A stretch of 64,000 bases of DNA from Paenibacillus_D sp047238105 (GTDB lineage Bacteria; Bacillota; Bacilli; Paenibacillales; Paenibacillaceae), in assembly GCF_047238105.1 (NCBI RefSeq), contig NZ_JBDFMD010000001.1:434001-498000 (forward strand), given 5' to 3'. Positions 51,954 through 59,988 of the stretch are shown piece by piece (the first letter of the stretch is position 1; each line of letters opens with the position of its first letter). Made by a program: the position numbers and the translations under genes. The notes beneath the pieces were generated by a model. The model was not told the DNA's origin. It saw nothing but the letters and a program-made list of their open reading frames with translations, and ran no database searches.

Positions 51954-52532
51954 TTATCCGGATAAATTGGAGGTCTTGATCAAATGAGCCGCGATCGTTT
52001 TTAATTGGGCTGCTGGACCGTCAAACCCGTAGATTGGGATTGAGGCCATGGCTCCATTAATCAACAGCATCAATCGATCGGCCAACTGCTCATCTTCTAT
52101 GCCGGCTTGTCGGGTTAGCCGGGTCAAGCGAAGGCGAAGCGCCCGGTTGTACTCCAGCGCAAGGAGATGGACCGGGTGCTCTTGATTGGAGAACTCGGCC
52201 AAGGCGTTGAGGAATACACACCCCCGGTGATGATCAGGCTCCAAGATCTCAATAGTCGCCTCGATGAATGCCAGCAGCTGGTCCTGAGGCGCCCCGCTGT
52301 GCTTGGACAATACTTCGTCGAACGATTCCCAATTCATATGGTCATAGGCTTCCAAATATGCGATGATCAAATCTTCTTTGGTCGGGAAGTGACGATACAA
52401 GGTTGTCTTGGCCACACCGGACTTCTCGACAATGGTATCGACACCAACGGCTCGAATGCCTTCCCGATAAAACAATTCGCAAGCGACAGCAAGCACGCGC
52501 TGTCGAGCCGACGTTTTGGCCTGTAGCGCCAT
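51954..52532 (-). CDS. TetR-family transcriptional regulator
   Basis: A 192-residue repressor type. The N-terminal helix-turn-helix shows GVDTIVEKSGVAKTTLYRHF (quoted within limits) near residue 33, and the ligand domain follows with a Cys in HHRGCVFLNALAEFS, as in regulators of SDR or oxidative-stress genes. Start ATG 52532 with GAGGTGG upstream. It follows an SDR gene, 75 bases away, and a 25-base palindrome in the SDR promoter is its likely operator. Confidence 0.9.
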   Translation of the reverse strand: MALQAKTSARQRVLAVACELFYREGIRAVGVDTIVEKSGVAKTTLYRHFPTKEDLIIAYLEAYDHMNWESFDEVLSKHSGAPQDQLLAFIEATIEILEPDHHRGCVFLNALAEFSNQEHPVHLLALEYNRALRLRLTRLTRQAGIEDEQLADRLMLLINGAMASIPIYGFDGPAAQLKTIAAHLIKTSNLSG

Positions 52533-52607
52533 TCGTTCCACCACCTCATGAAAAATTTTACGGTTTATCCGCGCTAGAACAATGCCCTCATTCTACTATG
52601 GAAGGGT

Positions 52608-53363
52608 TCAAGCGTCCACTTGGGAGAGACCGCCATCAACTGGGAGTTCGCTTCCCGTAGTGAAGGTAGCATCGAAAGCCAGATACATCGCCGCGGCCGC
52701 GATTTCATCAACCGTCCCATGCCTTTTCATCGGAGTAGCCATGTCCCCGGCTTCAACTAAAGCCGCCCGTTCTTCATCCGTTGCCTGCGTAACCCCCATG
52801 GTGGGCGTACTAATGAAGCCGGGAGCTATTGCATTGACCCGAATATTTCTGGGGAGCAGCTCGGCGGCGAAACCTTGGGCGAAAGAACGGAGAGCGGCTT
52901 TGCTCCCCATATAGACGCTCATCCCCGGCGTGGCCGTTGCCGGTGTGACCGTGGTTAGCACAAAGGCGCCTCCTTCATTCATCAGCGGTGCGAGCTGTTG
53001 GATGGTGAAGTACGCGCCTTTGGTATTGGTCTGAAACTGACGATCATACGAATTCTCCGTCACCTGCTCGAAAGATTCAAATTCGGCAACACCTACATTA
53101 ACGAACACCGCATCGACGGTGCCAAGCTTCTCTTGGACGGTGCTCCTAAGACGTTTGATGTCCTCCATGCGGGTAACATCGCATGCGAGCGCATAAGCAT
53201 TCATGCCCAGCTCCTGCTGCGCGGCCTCAACATTTGCTTCCTTCCTGCCGGTTACGATCACCTTGGCGCCACCGGAGATCAGATGTTTTGCCATTGCCAG
53301 TCCCATTCCGTGCGTTCCCCCTGCTACCACTGCGTTCTTACCCTTGAATCGATTTGGCATCAT
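52608..53363 (-). CDS. SDR-family NAD(P)-dependent oxidoreductase
   Basis: A 251-residue short-chain dehydrogenase. Cofactor site AVVAGGTHGMGLAMA (residues 11-25), then NVGVAEFES, catalytic YMGSK (Tyr near 154) and the C-terminal PVDGG. The residue 13 before Tyr, normally Ser, is Thr here, which may lower or alter activity. Substrate unknown. AGGAGG precedes the ATG. It and the TetR gene separate the spoVA and spoIIA clusters, which are adjacent in B. subtilis, so they look inserted. Confidence 0.9.
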   Translation of the reverse strand: MMPNRFKGKNAVVAGGTHGMGLAMAKHLISGGAKVIVTGRKEANVEAAQQELGMNAYALACDVTRMEDIKRLRSTVQEKLGTVDAVFVNVGVAEFESFEQVTENSYDRQFQTNTKGAYFTIQQLAPLMNEGGAFVLTTVTPATATPGMSVYMGSKAALRSFAQGFAAELLPRNIRVNAIAPGFISTPTMGVTQATDEERAALVEAGDMATPMKRHGTVDEIAAAAMYLAFDATFTTGSELPVDGGLSQVDA

Positions 53364-53419
53364 CGTGGATTCCTCCTGGATAACATTTATTTAGAAAGGT
53401 TTTCGTATTGCCCATTCAA

Positions 53420-53449
53420 ACGATACAATACTGTATTGTATCGTGTCAA
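53420..53449 (-). promoter_or_regulatory. Promoter with perfect TetR-type operator
   Basis: ACGATACAATAC-T-GTATTGTATCGT (53420-53444) is a perfect 12-base inverted repeat with one central base. A consensus -35 TTGACA (53444-53449) abuts it so that the palindrome covers the spacer and -10. A repressor bound here would block the SDR-tetR operon. Confidence 0.78.
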
Positions 53450-53477
53450 TACATGGTTCATATTTTCCTGCCACAAC

Positions 53478-53507
53478 AAAAAAAAAAGACCGCGCTACTG
53501 CGCGATC
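53478..53507 (-). terminator. Intrinsic terminator after sigF, overlapping the stop codon
   Basis: GATCGCGC-AGTA-GCGCGGTC followed by ten T on the minus strand. The 5' arm includes the last codons of sigF and the loop contains its TAG. Confidence 0.92.
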
Positions 53508-54250
53508 TGCTCCTTGATGGACTGCAATATTTTTTTCTCCAGCCGCGATACCTGCACCTGCGAGATCCCGAGTCTGGAAGCAACCTCCGATTGGGTCTGA
53601 TCGCGATAGTACCGCAGGTAGACAATCAGCCGCTCCCGCTCGGACAGGGCTTCGATCGCTTCGCTCAAAGCGAGCTTCTCGAACCACTTGTCCTGCGAGT
53701 CGTCGGCAATTTGATCCATCAGCGTAATAGGATCGCCATCGTTCTCGAATACCGTCTCATGGATCGAGGTTGGCGGCTTATTGGCTTCCTGAGCCAGCAC
53801 CACATCCTCAGGCGAGATCCCGAGCTGCTGCGCCACTTCCTTGATTGTCGGCATCCGGCCCAATTCTCTCGAGAGCTCATCCCGCGTCTTGCGCACCTTA
53901 TTGGCCAGCTCCTTGAGCGAGCGGCTGACCTTGAGCGTCCCGTCATCGCGCAGGAAGCGCTGGATCTCGCCGATGATCATCGGCACGGCATACGTCGAGA
54001 ATTTGACATCATATGACAGGTCGAACTTATCTACCGACTTCAGCAGACCGATACAGCCGATCTGGAACAGATCCTCAGGCTCATACCCTCGGTTAATGAA
54101 CCGCTGCACCACCGACCAGACGAGCCGGATGTTGCAGTTCACCAGCGTATCCCGAGCGCCGCTGTCTCCAGTTTGGCTTAGCGCGATCAGCCGCTTGACT
54201 TCGCTGTCATCCAGATAATGCTGCGCCTGCTGCTTCATTTGTGCGTCCAT
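53495..54250 (-). CDS. sigF: RNA polymerase sporulation sigma factor SigF
   Basis: First forespore-specific sigma factor. The 251-residue protein has sigma-70 region 2 (EDLFQIGCIGLLKSVDKFD near residue 60 and FSTYAVPMIIGEIQRFLRDD near 85), region 3 and region 4 with SEVASRLGISQVQVSRLEKK near 225. Held inactive by SpoIIAB, encoded next upstream. Third gene of the spoIIA operon. Confidence 0.97.
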   Translation of the reverse strand: MDAQMKQQAQHYLDDSEVKRLIALSQTGDSGARDTLVNCNIRLVWSVVQRFINRGYEPEDLFQIGCIGLLKSVDKFDLSYDVKFSTYAVPMIIGEIQRFLRDDGTLKVSRSLKELANKVRKTRDELSRELGRMPTIKEVAQQLGISPEDVVLAQEANKPPTSIHETVFENDGDPITLMDQIADDSQDKWFEKLALSEAIEALSERERLIVYLRYYRDQTQSEVASRLGISQVQVSRLEKKILQSIKEQIAQ

Positions 54251-54271
54251 GAGGTCCCAACCCCTATGCGC

Positions 54272-54718
54272 CTAATTGTACAGCGCCTTTTTCGATTCGA
54301 TGCGCTTCGCCATAACGATCCGCGTGCCTTGCTCGTGGGCGCTATCCACTTCAAAGCGGTCCATGAAATTCTCCATAATCGTAAAGCCCATCCCCGACCG
54401 TTCCAGCTCCGGCTTGGATGTATACAGCGGCTGACGCGCCAGCTCCAGATCCTCGATCCCGCGTCCGCGGTCGGCAATCGTGATCGACACGACGTCCGCT
54501 TCGATCGCGGCCTCGATCGTGACGACCCCCGCCGGATCGGCGTCGTAGCCGTGGATAATCGCATTGGTCACCGCTTCGGAGACGACCGTCTTCAGGTCGT
54601 TCAGCTCCTCCAACGTCGGATCCAGCTGCGATACGAACGCTGCCACGGCTACCCTGGCAAATGCTTCATTCTCCGAACGCGCAGCAAATGAGAGTGTCAT
54701 AAAGTTCGAGCCGCTCAT
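54272..54718 (-). CDS. spoIIAB: Anti-sigma-F factor / serine kinase SpoIIAB
   Basis: Binds sigma-F and phosphorylates SpoIIAA. The 148-residue GHKL ATPase has N-box EAVTNAIIHGY near residue 48, G1 DRGRGI near 85 and GMGFTIMENFMD near 112. Its ATG overlaps the spoIIAA stop by 4 nt. Confidence 0.97.
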   Translation of the reverse strand: MSGSNFMTLSFAARSENEAFARVAVAAFVSQLDPTLEELNDLKTVVSEAVTNAIIHGYDADPAGVVTIEAAIEADVVSITIADRGRGIEDLELARQPLYTSKPELERSGMGFTIMENFMDRFEVDSAHEQGTRIVMAKRIESKKALYN

Positions 54719-55068
54719 GATACGACCTCCAAACTTGTGAGCGCCATTCGCTCATTATCGTGAATCGTCAATATTTTGAACAATCCAGACAGCTCCAGCA
54801 GTCGGTACACACTTTTGCTGACGTCGCATACGACCATCTTGCCGCCTTTGCTTTTGAGCAGCTTGTAGCGGCCCAGGATGACGCCCAAGCCGGAGCTGTC
54901 CATAAAGCTCAGCTCCTTCAGACTGAGGATGACGTGATCACTGTTACCGCGCAGAATCGCCTCTTCCATCCGATGGCGCACAGTATCTGCCGTATGATGA
55001 TCCAGTTCGCCGCGCAGACGGACGATCAGCACATTACGGTGATGTTCCAGTTCCATTTGAAGACTCAT
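54715..55068 (-). CDS. spoIIAA: Anti-anti-sigma factor SpoIIAA
   Basis: A 117-residue STAS-domain protein; its unphosphorylated form frees sigma-F. The phosphorylatable Ser is in MDSSGLGVILGRY near residue 58. The start is set at ATG 55068 (MSLQMELEHH); GAGGAG is eleven bases upstream. A sigma-H-like promoter lies about 35 bases upstream. Confidence 0.95.
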   Translation of the reverse strand: MSLQMELEHHRNVLIVRLRGELDHHTADTVRHRMEEAILRGNSDHVILSLKELSFMDSSGLGVILGRYKLLKSKGGKMVVCDVSKSVYRLLELSGLFKILTIHDNERMALTSLEVVS

Positions 55069-55101
55069 TGATCGGTTCACTCCTCCCTGTGATAGAGAGG
55101 G

Positions 55102-55127
55102 ATTCCACACGCTGCCGATACATTCCT
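55102..55127 (-). promoter_or_regulatory. Candidate sigma-H promoter of the spoIIA operon
   Basis: AGGAATG (55121-55127) and GAAT (55102-55105) are 15 bases apart on the minus strand, resembling the sigma-H pattern AGGAWWT-N12-15-GAAT; spoIIA is sigma-H dependent in B. subtilis. Confidence 0.5.
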
Positions 55128-55177
55128 GCCCGCCGACAAAACTAGAAGCAGGCCGCTAGAGAGCGACAAAAACCGCA

Positions 55178-56353
55178 TCAGTCGAATAGCTCGCTGGTCA
55201 CACGCTTCAGCATCGTCCACCAGCCTGCCCGATCTACCGACTCCGGCGCCGTGACCTCGAACTCGCCAAGGATCTTGTCCTTCTGGAAGACGATCAGCTT
55301 GCCGATCGGCTGGTTCGCTTTAACTGGCGCTTGGAGCGGTCCTTCAAGTCTCAGCTCGTGACGGATCTCATCCTGAGGCGTTCCTTTTTTCAGAAGCACA
55401 CTGTATTGATGCTTGGCCACAATCGGCAGTTCAGCCACCTCGCCTTTATGCACCTTCATTTGACCTATGGTATCCCCGGTCTTGAAAATCGGATGGTTGG
55501 TATACTGGGCAAACGCATAATCCATCATCTGTGACACCTCGTTGTTGCGCGTTTTCGTATTGGGCTCTCCCATGACCACGGCTACCACCCGCAGATTGTC
55601 CCGCTTGGCCGTTGCGGTCAGGCAGAACTTTGCCTCAGTCGTATAGCCTGTCTTGAGGCCGTCGGCGCCGCTGTAGAAGCGCACGAGCTTGTTGGTATTG
55701 ACGAGCCAGAACGGCTTATCTGATGTCTTGCGCAGATGATCCTGGTATAGACCGGTATATTTCGTGATTTCTTCGTGCTTGAGCAGCTCGCGGGACATGA
55801 TGGCGATATCATGCGCAGAGGAATAGTGATTCTCGGCAGGCAGGCCATTGCAATTGACGAAATGGGTGTTCTTGAGTCCCAGCTCCGCCGCCCGCTCATT
55901 CATCCGCTTGACGAATGCCTCTTCCGTCCCGGCCAGCTTCTCCGCCATCGCTACGGAGGCGTCGTTGCCGGAGGCAAGTGCGATCCCCTTGAGCATCTCC
56001 TCGACTGTCATCTCTTCTCCTGGTTCCAGGAAGATCTGCGAGCCTCCCATCGAAGCGGCATATTCGCTTGCCTGGACCTTGTCAGTCAGCTTGATCGTGC
56101 CTTCATCGAGCGCCTCGACGATCAACAGCATCGTCATGACCTTGGTGATGCTGGCAGGCGGCAGCTTGGCATGACTGTTTTTCTCGAAGATGATCGTCCC
56201 GCTGTCGGCATCGATGAGGATCGCGGAGAGAGCCGACGGTGCGAGCGAGGTCGGCATCGCCTCCGGTTTTTCTTCCGCGTTAGCGGCCGTAGCGGCCAAC
56301 AAGGCGATAATTACGGTTAGGAGCAATCCTTTGTAACCTGTCGACTTCAACAT
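55178..56353 (-). CDS. dacF: Sporulation D-alanyl-D-alanine carboxypeptidase DacF
   Basis: Forespore penicillin-binding protein working with DacB to set cortex cross-linking. The 391-residue protein has a signal peptide (LLLTVIIALLAATAANA), SITK (Ser near residue 68), SGN near 128, KTGYT near 234, and a C-terminal beta domain. Start ATG 56353 with GGAGGG upstream. It lies immediately upstream of spoIIAA on the same strand, as in Bacillus. Confidence 0.94.
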   Translation of the reverse strand: MLKSTGYKGLLLTVIIALLAATAANAEEKPEAMPTSLAPSALSAILIDADSGTIIFEKNSHAKLPPASITKVMTMLLIVEALDEGTIKLTDKVQASEYAASMGGSQIFLEPGEEMTVEEMLKGIALASGNDASVAMAEKLAGTEEAFVKRMNERAAELGLKNTHFVNCNGLPAENHYSSAHDIAIMSRELLKHEEITKYTGLYQDHLRKTSDKPFWLVNTNKLVRFYSGADGLKTGYTTEAKFCLTATAKRDNLRVVAVVMGEPNTKTRNNEVSQMMDYAFAQYTNHPIFKTGDTIGQMKVHKGEVAELPIVAKHQYSVLLKKGTPQDEIRHELRLEGPLQAPVKANQPIGKLIVFQKDKILGEFEVTAPESVDRAGWWTMLKRVTSELFD

Positions 56354-56483
56354 AAACGGTTCCCTCCTGGTATCGGAGCAGGTGCATGGTCTATGCAGAC
56401 TCACACAGACGCAGACCGGCTGCATTTATCCTTACCAGTCTTGACCGAACCTGAGCATAATATTCCAACTCCTCCCAAAACAA

Positions 56484-56541
56484 AAAAACCAACCGCTCGC
56501 ACTGCCTGCATCATCAGGCATAGGAGAAGTTGGTCGGTCAA
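56484..56541 (-). terminator. Intrinsic terminator after the isomerase-like gene
   Basis: ACCAAC ... GTTGGT outer stem with GCCTG/CAGGC inside, followed by seven T on the minus strand, close to the stop at 56546. Confidence 0.8.
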
Positions 56542-56545
56542 CACG

Positions 56546-57385
56546 TCAGAGAGAAATCGACAAATCATTCGCAGTCTGCCTCACATAATCAGCAGCTTGC
56601 TTGTAATCCTCCGGAGTGGAAAGATGTTCCAAGATTAGCGGCAGATCCGGAGCCAGCTTGTCCAGCTCGGTTAGCAATGTCCGATAGTCCAGAGCCCCGG
56701 TGCCGGGAATGACTTCTTCCAGATGCACGGTCAGGCGATCAGAAAGACGGATGTCCTTGGCATGGCAGTTCTTGATATGCGGACCCAGCTTGCGGACAAA
56801 ATCCCGAATCAGCTCTCCGTTGGCGTAATACAGCCTGGGACTGGTGATCATATTGACAGGATCAAAGTGCACCGCAAAGGATGCACGGTCTATCGCCTGG
56901 ATCAGGGACAGATAGCTGTCTGCGCTGTCCGGTACGATCCAGGGCATCGTCTCCAGCGTAAAGAAAGTATGGCGGGGGTTGACCTGGTCAATAATGAGCC
57001 GCACCGTGTCGACGATCAACGCAAAGGTATCGTCGCTGAAGTTGTCCGGGTGAGGGCCATCCCACTTACTGGCCCTTGAGCCGGCGATATTGACGCAGCA
57101 GCGGGCGCCGATGCGGTCGGCCAGCTCAAGCTGCCGGATGCAATAGTCGATCGCCTGTGTGCGTGTCGCCTCGTCGGGACTGATCGGATTGCTCCATGCC
57201 CCCACTTCGGCGATGACCAGACCGGCGCCGCCAGCCGCCTCCCGGTATGCCGCTACCTCATGATCGTCGGCGCGATTGCCCACCGGACAGACGGCTGCCC
57301 GGTAGCCGGCCGCTTGCAGCGCTTCAACCCACCGCCCAGGTTCGAGATCTTGCTTGTCTAGGAATACGGGTCCTGCCAATCTCAT
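56546..57385 (-). CDS. Sugar phosphate isomerase/epimerase-family protein
   Basis: A 279-residue TIM-barrel protein of the xylose-isomerase-like (AP endonuclease 2) superfamily. Metal-site candidates are Glu in FFTLETMPW near residue 140, VHFDPVNM near 173, NCHAKDIR near 205 and ILEHLSTPEDY near 250, the typical E-D-H-E set. Substrate unknown. The ATG at 57385 has GGGAGAG six bases upstream. It is interposed between dacF and pdp, where B. subtilis has no such gene. Confidence 0.85.
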   Translation of the reverse strand: MRLAGPVFLDKQDLEPGRWVEALQAAGYRAAVCPVGNRADDHEVAAYREAAGGAGLVIAEVGAWSNPISPDEATRTQAIDYCIRQLELADRIGARCCVNIAGSRASKWDGPHPDNFSDDTFALIVDTVRLIIDQVNPRHTFFTLETMPWIVPDSADSYLSLIQAIDRASFAVHFDPVNMITSPRLYYANGELIRDFVRKLGPHIKNCHAKDIRLSDRLTVHLEEVIPGTGALDYRTLLTELDKLAPDLPLILEHLSTPEDYKQAADYVRQTANDLSISL

Positions 57386-57475
57386 GTTCATCTCTCCCTT
57401 TGGCATGCCCTGCCAGCAGCTGCGACTACAGGGCGCAGGCCGGCCGGCACAGCAGCATGAATAGCTGACGCACGG

Positions 57476-58825
57476 TCACTTGCCAGCTTCCTTCGCGAGT
57501 CTGCGGGTTCCCTCAGAAGTCACGACAGAGAGCAGCAGCGGACGCATCTCTGGCGGCTCGATACCAATCCGGTAGGACGTCGAGACCAGCTCAGCTGCCT
57601 CGGCGACTGCGGATCCGGTGCTATTGTGACAAAGCACTGCCAGAGGTTCTCCTGCCGCTACCGCATCGCCGACCTTTTTGACCATCACTACACCGGCTGC
57701 CGGGTCAATCGCATCATCCTTGGTCGCCCTCCCGGCTCCCAGCCGCATAGCCGCTGCTCCCAGCTGTTCAGCGTCGATCGATTGGATGATGCCTGCGGCA
57801 GCAGCTCTCACCTCTGTCCGGGAAGCAGCTTGAGGCAGGATAGCTGCGGGCGTATCGGCTACCCCCGGATCGCCGCCCTGCGCTGCCACGAAATCGCGGA
57901 ACTTGCCGAGTGCTTGTCCGTCATGCAACAGGCCCTCCAGCAGTGCCCTGCCCACTGCCAACGTATCGGCCTTGCCGCCAAGCACGACCATCTGCGCCCC
58001 CAGCTCCAGACAAAGGGCGGTCAGATCCTCCGGTCCTTCTCCGCGCAGTGTTGATATTGCCTCTTCGACCTCCAGCGCATTGCCGATCGCGTAGCCCAGC
58101 GGCTGATCCATATCGCTGATGAGCGCCGAGGTGCTGCGCCCGACCTGCTTACCGATCGCGACCATTGCCTCGGCCAGCTCTTCGGCAGCAGCCACCGTTT
58201 TCATGAAAGCGCCGCTGCCGACTTTGACATCCAGCACGATTCGGTCCGCTCCAGCGGCGATTTTCTTGCTCATGATCGAACTTGCAATGAGCGGTATCGA
58301 ATCGACGGTAGCCGTCACATCCCGCAGCGCATACAGCTGTTTGTCGGCAGGCGTCATATTGCCGCTCTGGCCGATGACAGCAAGCCCAATTTGCCGGACC
58401 TGCGCCAGAAAGGCCTCCCGGTCCAACTCGGTCTTGAAGCCTGGAATCGACTCCAGCTTGTCAATCGTCCCGCCTGTATGCCCAAGCCCCCGTCCCGACA
58501 TTTTGGCTACCGGTACGCCGGCAGCCGCTACGAGAGGAGCGATGATCAACGTCGTTTTATCACCCACGCCGCCGGTACTGTGTTTGTCGACTTTCAGACC
58601 GGGGATGCTGCTGAGATCGAGCTGATCGCCTGATCGGGCCATCAGTTCGGTCAGGATGGCCGTCTCCTCGGGTGTCTGACCTTGGAAATAGACGGCCATC
58701 GCCCATGCGGCAGCCTGATAGTCAGGAATATCTCCATTGCAGTAGCCTTCCACCAAGTGTGTCAGCTCGGCGGCTGTCAGCTCGCCGCCGTTTCTCTTCT
58801 TACGGATCAAATCCACAGTCCGCAT
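57476..58825 (-). CDS. pdp: Pyrimidine-nucleoside phosphorylase
   Basis: Phosphorolyses uridine and thymidine. The 449-residue protein has the phosphate-binding KHSTGGVGDKT near residue 83 and GRGLGHTGGTIDKLES near 115, plus the C-terminal alpha/beta domain. It is slightly longer than the usual 433 because of the C-terminus. It lies with punA and deoB, giving a full nucleoside salvage set, and with a Spo0E-like gene 13 bases upstream. Confidence 0.96.
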   Translation of the reverse strand: MRTVDLIRKKRNGGELTAAELTHLVEGYCNGDIPDYQAAAWAMAVYFQGQTPEETAILTELMARSGDQLDLSSIPGLKVDKHSTGGVGDKTTLIIAPLVAAAGVPVAKMSGRGLGHTGGTIDKLESIPGFKTELDREAFLAQVRQIGLAVIGQSGNMTPADKQLYALRDVTATVDSIPLIASSIMSKKIAAGADRIVLDVKVGSGAFMKTVAAAEELAEAMVAIGKQVGRSTSALISDMDQPLGYAIGNALEVEEAISTLRGEGPEDLTALCLELGAQMVVLGGKADTLAVGRALLEGLLHDGQALGKFRDFVAAQGGDPGVADTPAAILPQAASRTEVRAAAAGIIQSIDAEQLGAAAMRLGAGRATKDDAIDPAAGVVMVKKVGDAVAAGEPLAVLCHNSTGSAVAEAAELVSTSYRIGIEPPEMRPLLLSVVTSEGTRRLAKEAGK

Positions 58826-58838
58826 GCCAGATGTCCTC

Positions 58839-59021
58839 CTACCATGATGGTTTTTGGCGCTTGCTGGCAGCCAGTTTCTCCGCCTGCACCTTCACGATCA
58901 GCCGGTCCAAAGACTGGCTGAGACTTAGCACATCACGGTGCTGCAGCGTCTGCTTGCCTAGCGCCGTATCAATCATTTGCTTGCGCAGACTTTCCATTTG
59001 CTTCATCCATTGCTTGTCCAT
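58839..59021 (-). CDS. Spo0E-like aspartyl-phosphate phosphatase
   Basis: A 60-residue helical protein with the Spo0E-family signature: MESLRKQMIDTA followed by LSLSQSLDRLIV. The catalytic-type motif SQELD reads SQSLD, keeping the Asp. Such proteins dephosphorylate Spo0A~P and delay sporulation. It is set between pdp and punA; a TATAAT lies about 45 bases upstream, so it could be expressed on its own. Family assignment is from the motif and length. Confidence 0.78.
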   Translation of the reverse strand: MDKQWMKQMESLRKQMIDTALGKQTLQHRDVLSLSQSLDRLIVKVQAEKLAASKRQKPSW

Positions 59022-59112
59022 CAGCTCGACTCACTCCATGTTTTATTCGGTCACACCATGGAACATTATACGAGTATCTCCGGACAAAAAATGTCACAAT
59101 GCGTCGAGGTGA

Positions 59113-59132
59113 TTGTTACAGTTATGTAACAA
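59113..59132. promoter_or_regulatory. Perfect inverted repeat between punA and the Spo0E-like gene
   Basis: TTGTTACA-GTTA-TGTAACAA, eight-base arms, lies eight bases past the punA stop. No T-run follows on either strand, so it looks more like a protein-binding site than a terminator. Confidence 0.5.
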
Positions 59133-59140
59133 CATCCGCA

Positions 59141-59965
59141 TCAGATCTGCGGAATGACGGCCAGCACCAGACCCAGGAACCGGCTCTTCACCCGCTCGGT
59201 CGTCTCCATGACTTCGGTGTGGGAGAGCGGCTGATCCAAAATGCCTGCCGCCATATTGCTGATGCATGAGATGCCCAGTACTTCCATGCCGCTATGACGA
59301 GCCGCGATGACCTCCGCCACCGTAGACATGCCGACTGCGTCAGCGCCCAGCGTCCGGAGCATGCGGATCTCCGCCGGCGTCTCATAGGACGGACCCAGGA
59401 GCCCCGCATAAACCCCGGTTCGCAGCTCAAAGCCCTGAGCCGCCGCTTGTTCGATGGCGATCCGGCGCAGCCGCTTGCTGTAGGCCTCCGACATATCCGG
59501 GAAGCGCGGCCCCAGTTCATTGTCGTTGGCGCCGATCAGCGGGTTGCGTCCGGTCAGATTGATATGATCTGTAATCAGCATCAGGTCGCCTGAGCCAAAA
59601 TCAGTGTCGATGCCGCCGGCGGCATTGGTGACGACGACGGCCGTTGCGCCAAGGGCTTTCATCACTCGCACCGGAAAGGCGGTCAACTCCGGTCCGTAAC
59701 CTTCGTACATATGGAAGCGCCCGCGCATCAATACGACTGCCCTGCCCGCAAGGGAGCCGATCAAAAGTTCGCCGGCATGTCCTTCCACGGTCGAGATCGG
59801 AAAATGCGGGATGTCATGATAAGAAATAACGGTCACATCAGTCATATGGTCGCCGAGCACGCCAAGTCCCGACCCCATAATCAGACCAACCTCCGGCCGG
59901 ATGCTCGTCTGGGATCGGATGTATTCGACAGCTTCATTAATGTGGCTAACAGTTAGTTGATTCAC
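59141..59965 (-). CDS. punA: Purine-nucleoside phosphorylase
   Basis: Trimeric PNP acting on inosine and guanosine. The 274-residue protein has LIMGSGLGVLGD near residue 30, PHFPISTVEGHAGELL near 55, RFHMYEGYGPELTAFPVRV near 80 and VTNAAGGI near 110. GGAGG is seven bases before GTG 59965. Its start and the deoB stop are about 24 bases apart in one operon. Confidence 0.96.
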   Translation of the reverse strand: MNQLTVSHINEAVEYIRSQTSIRPEVGLIMGSGLGVLGDHMTDVTVISYHDIPHFPISTVEGHAGELLIGSLAGRAVVLMRGRFHMYEGYGPELTAFPVRVMKALGATAVVVTNAAGGIDTDFGSGDLMLITDHINLTGRNPLIGANDNELGPRFPDMSEAYSKRLRRIAIEQAAAQGFELRTGVYAGLLGPSYETPAEIRMLRTLGADAVGMSTVAEVIAARHSGMEVLGISCISNMAAGILDQPLSHTEVMETTERVKSRFLGLVLAVIPQI

Positions 59966-59988
59966 GTTGATTCCTCCGATTCTAAAGA

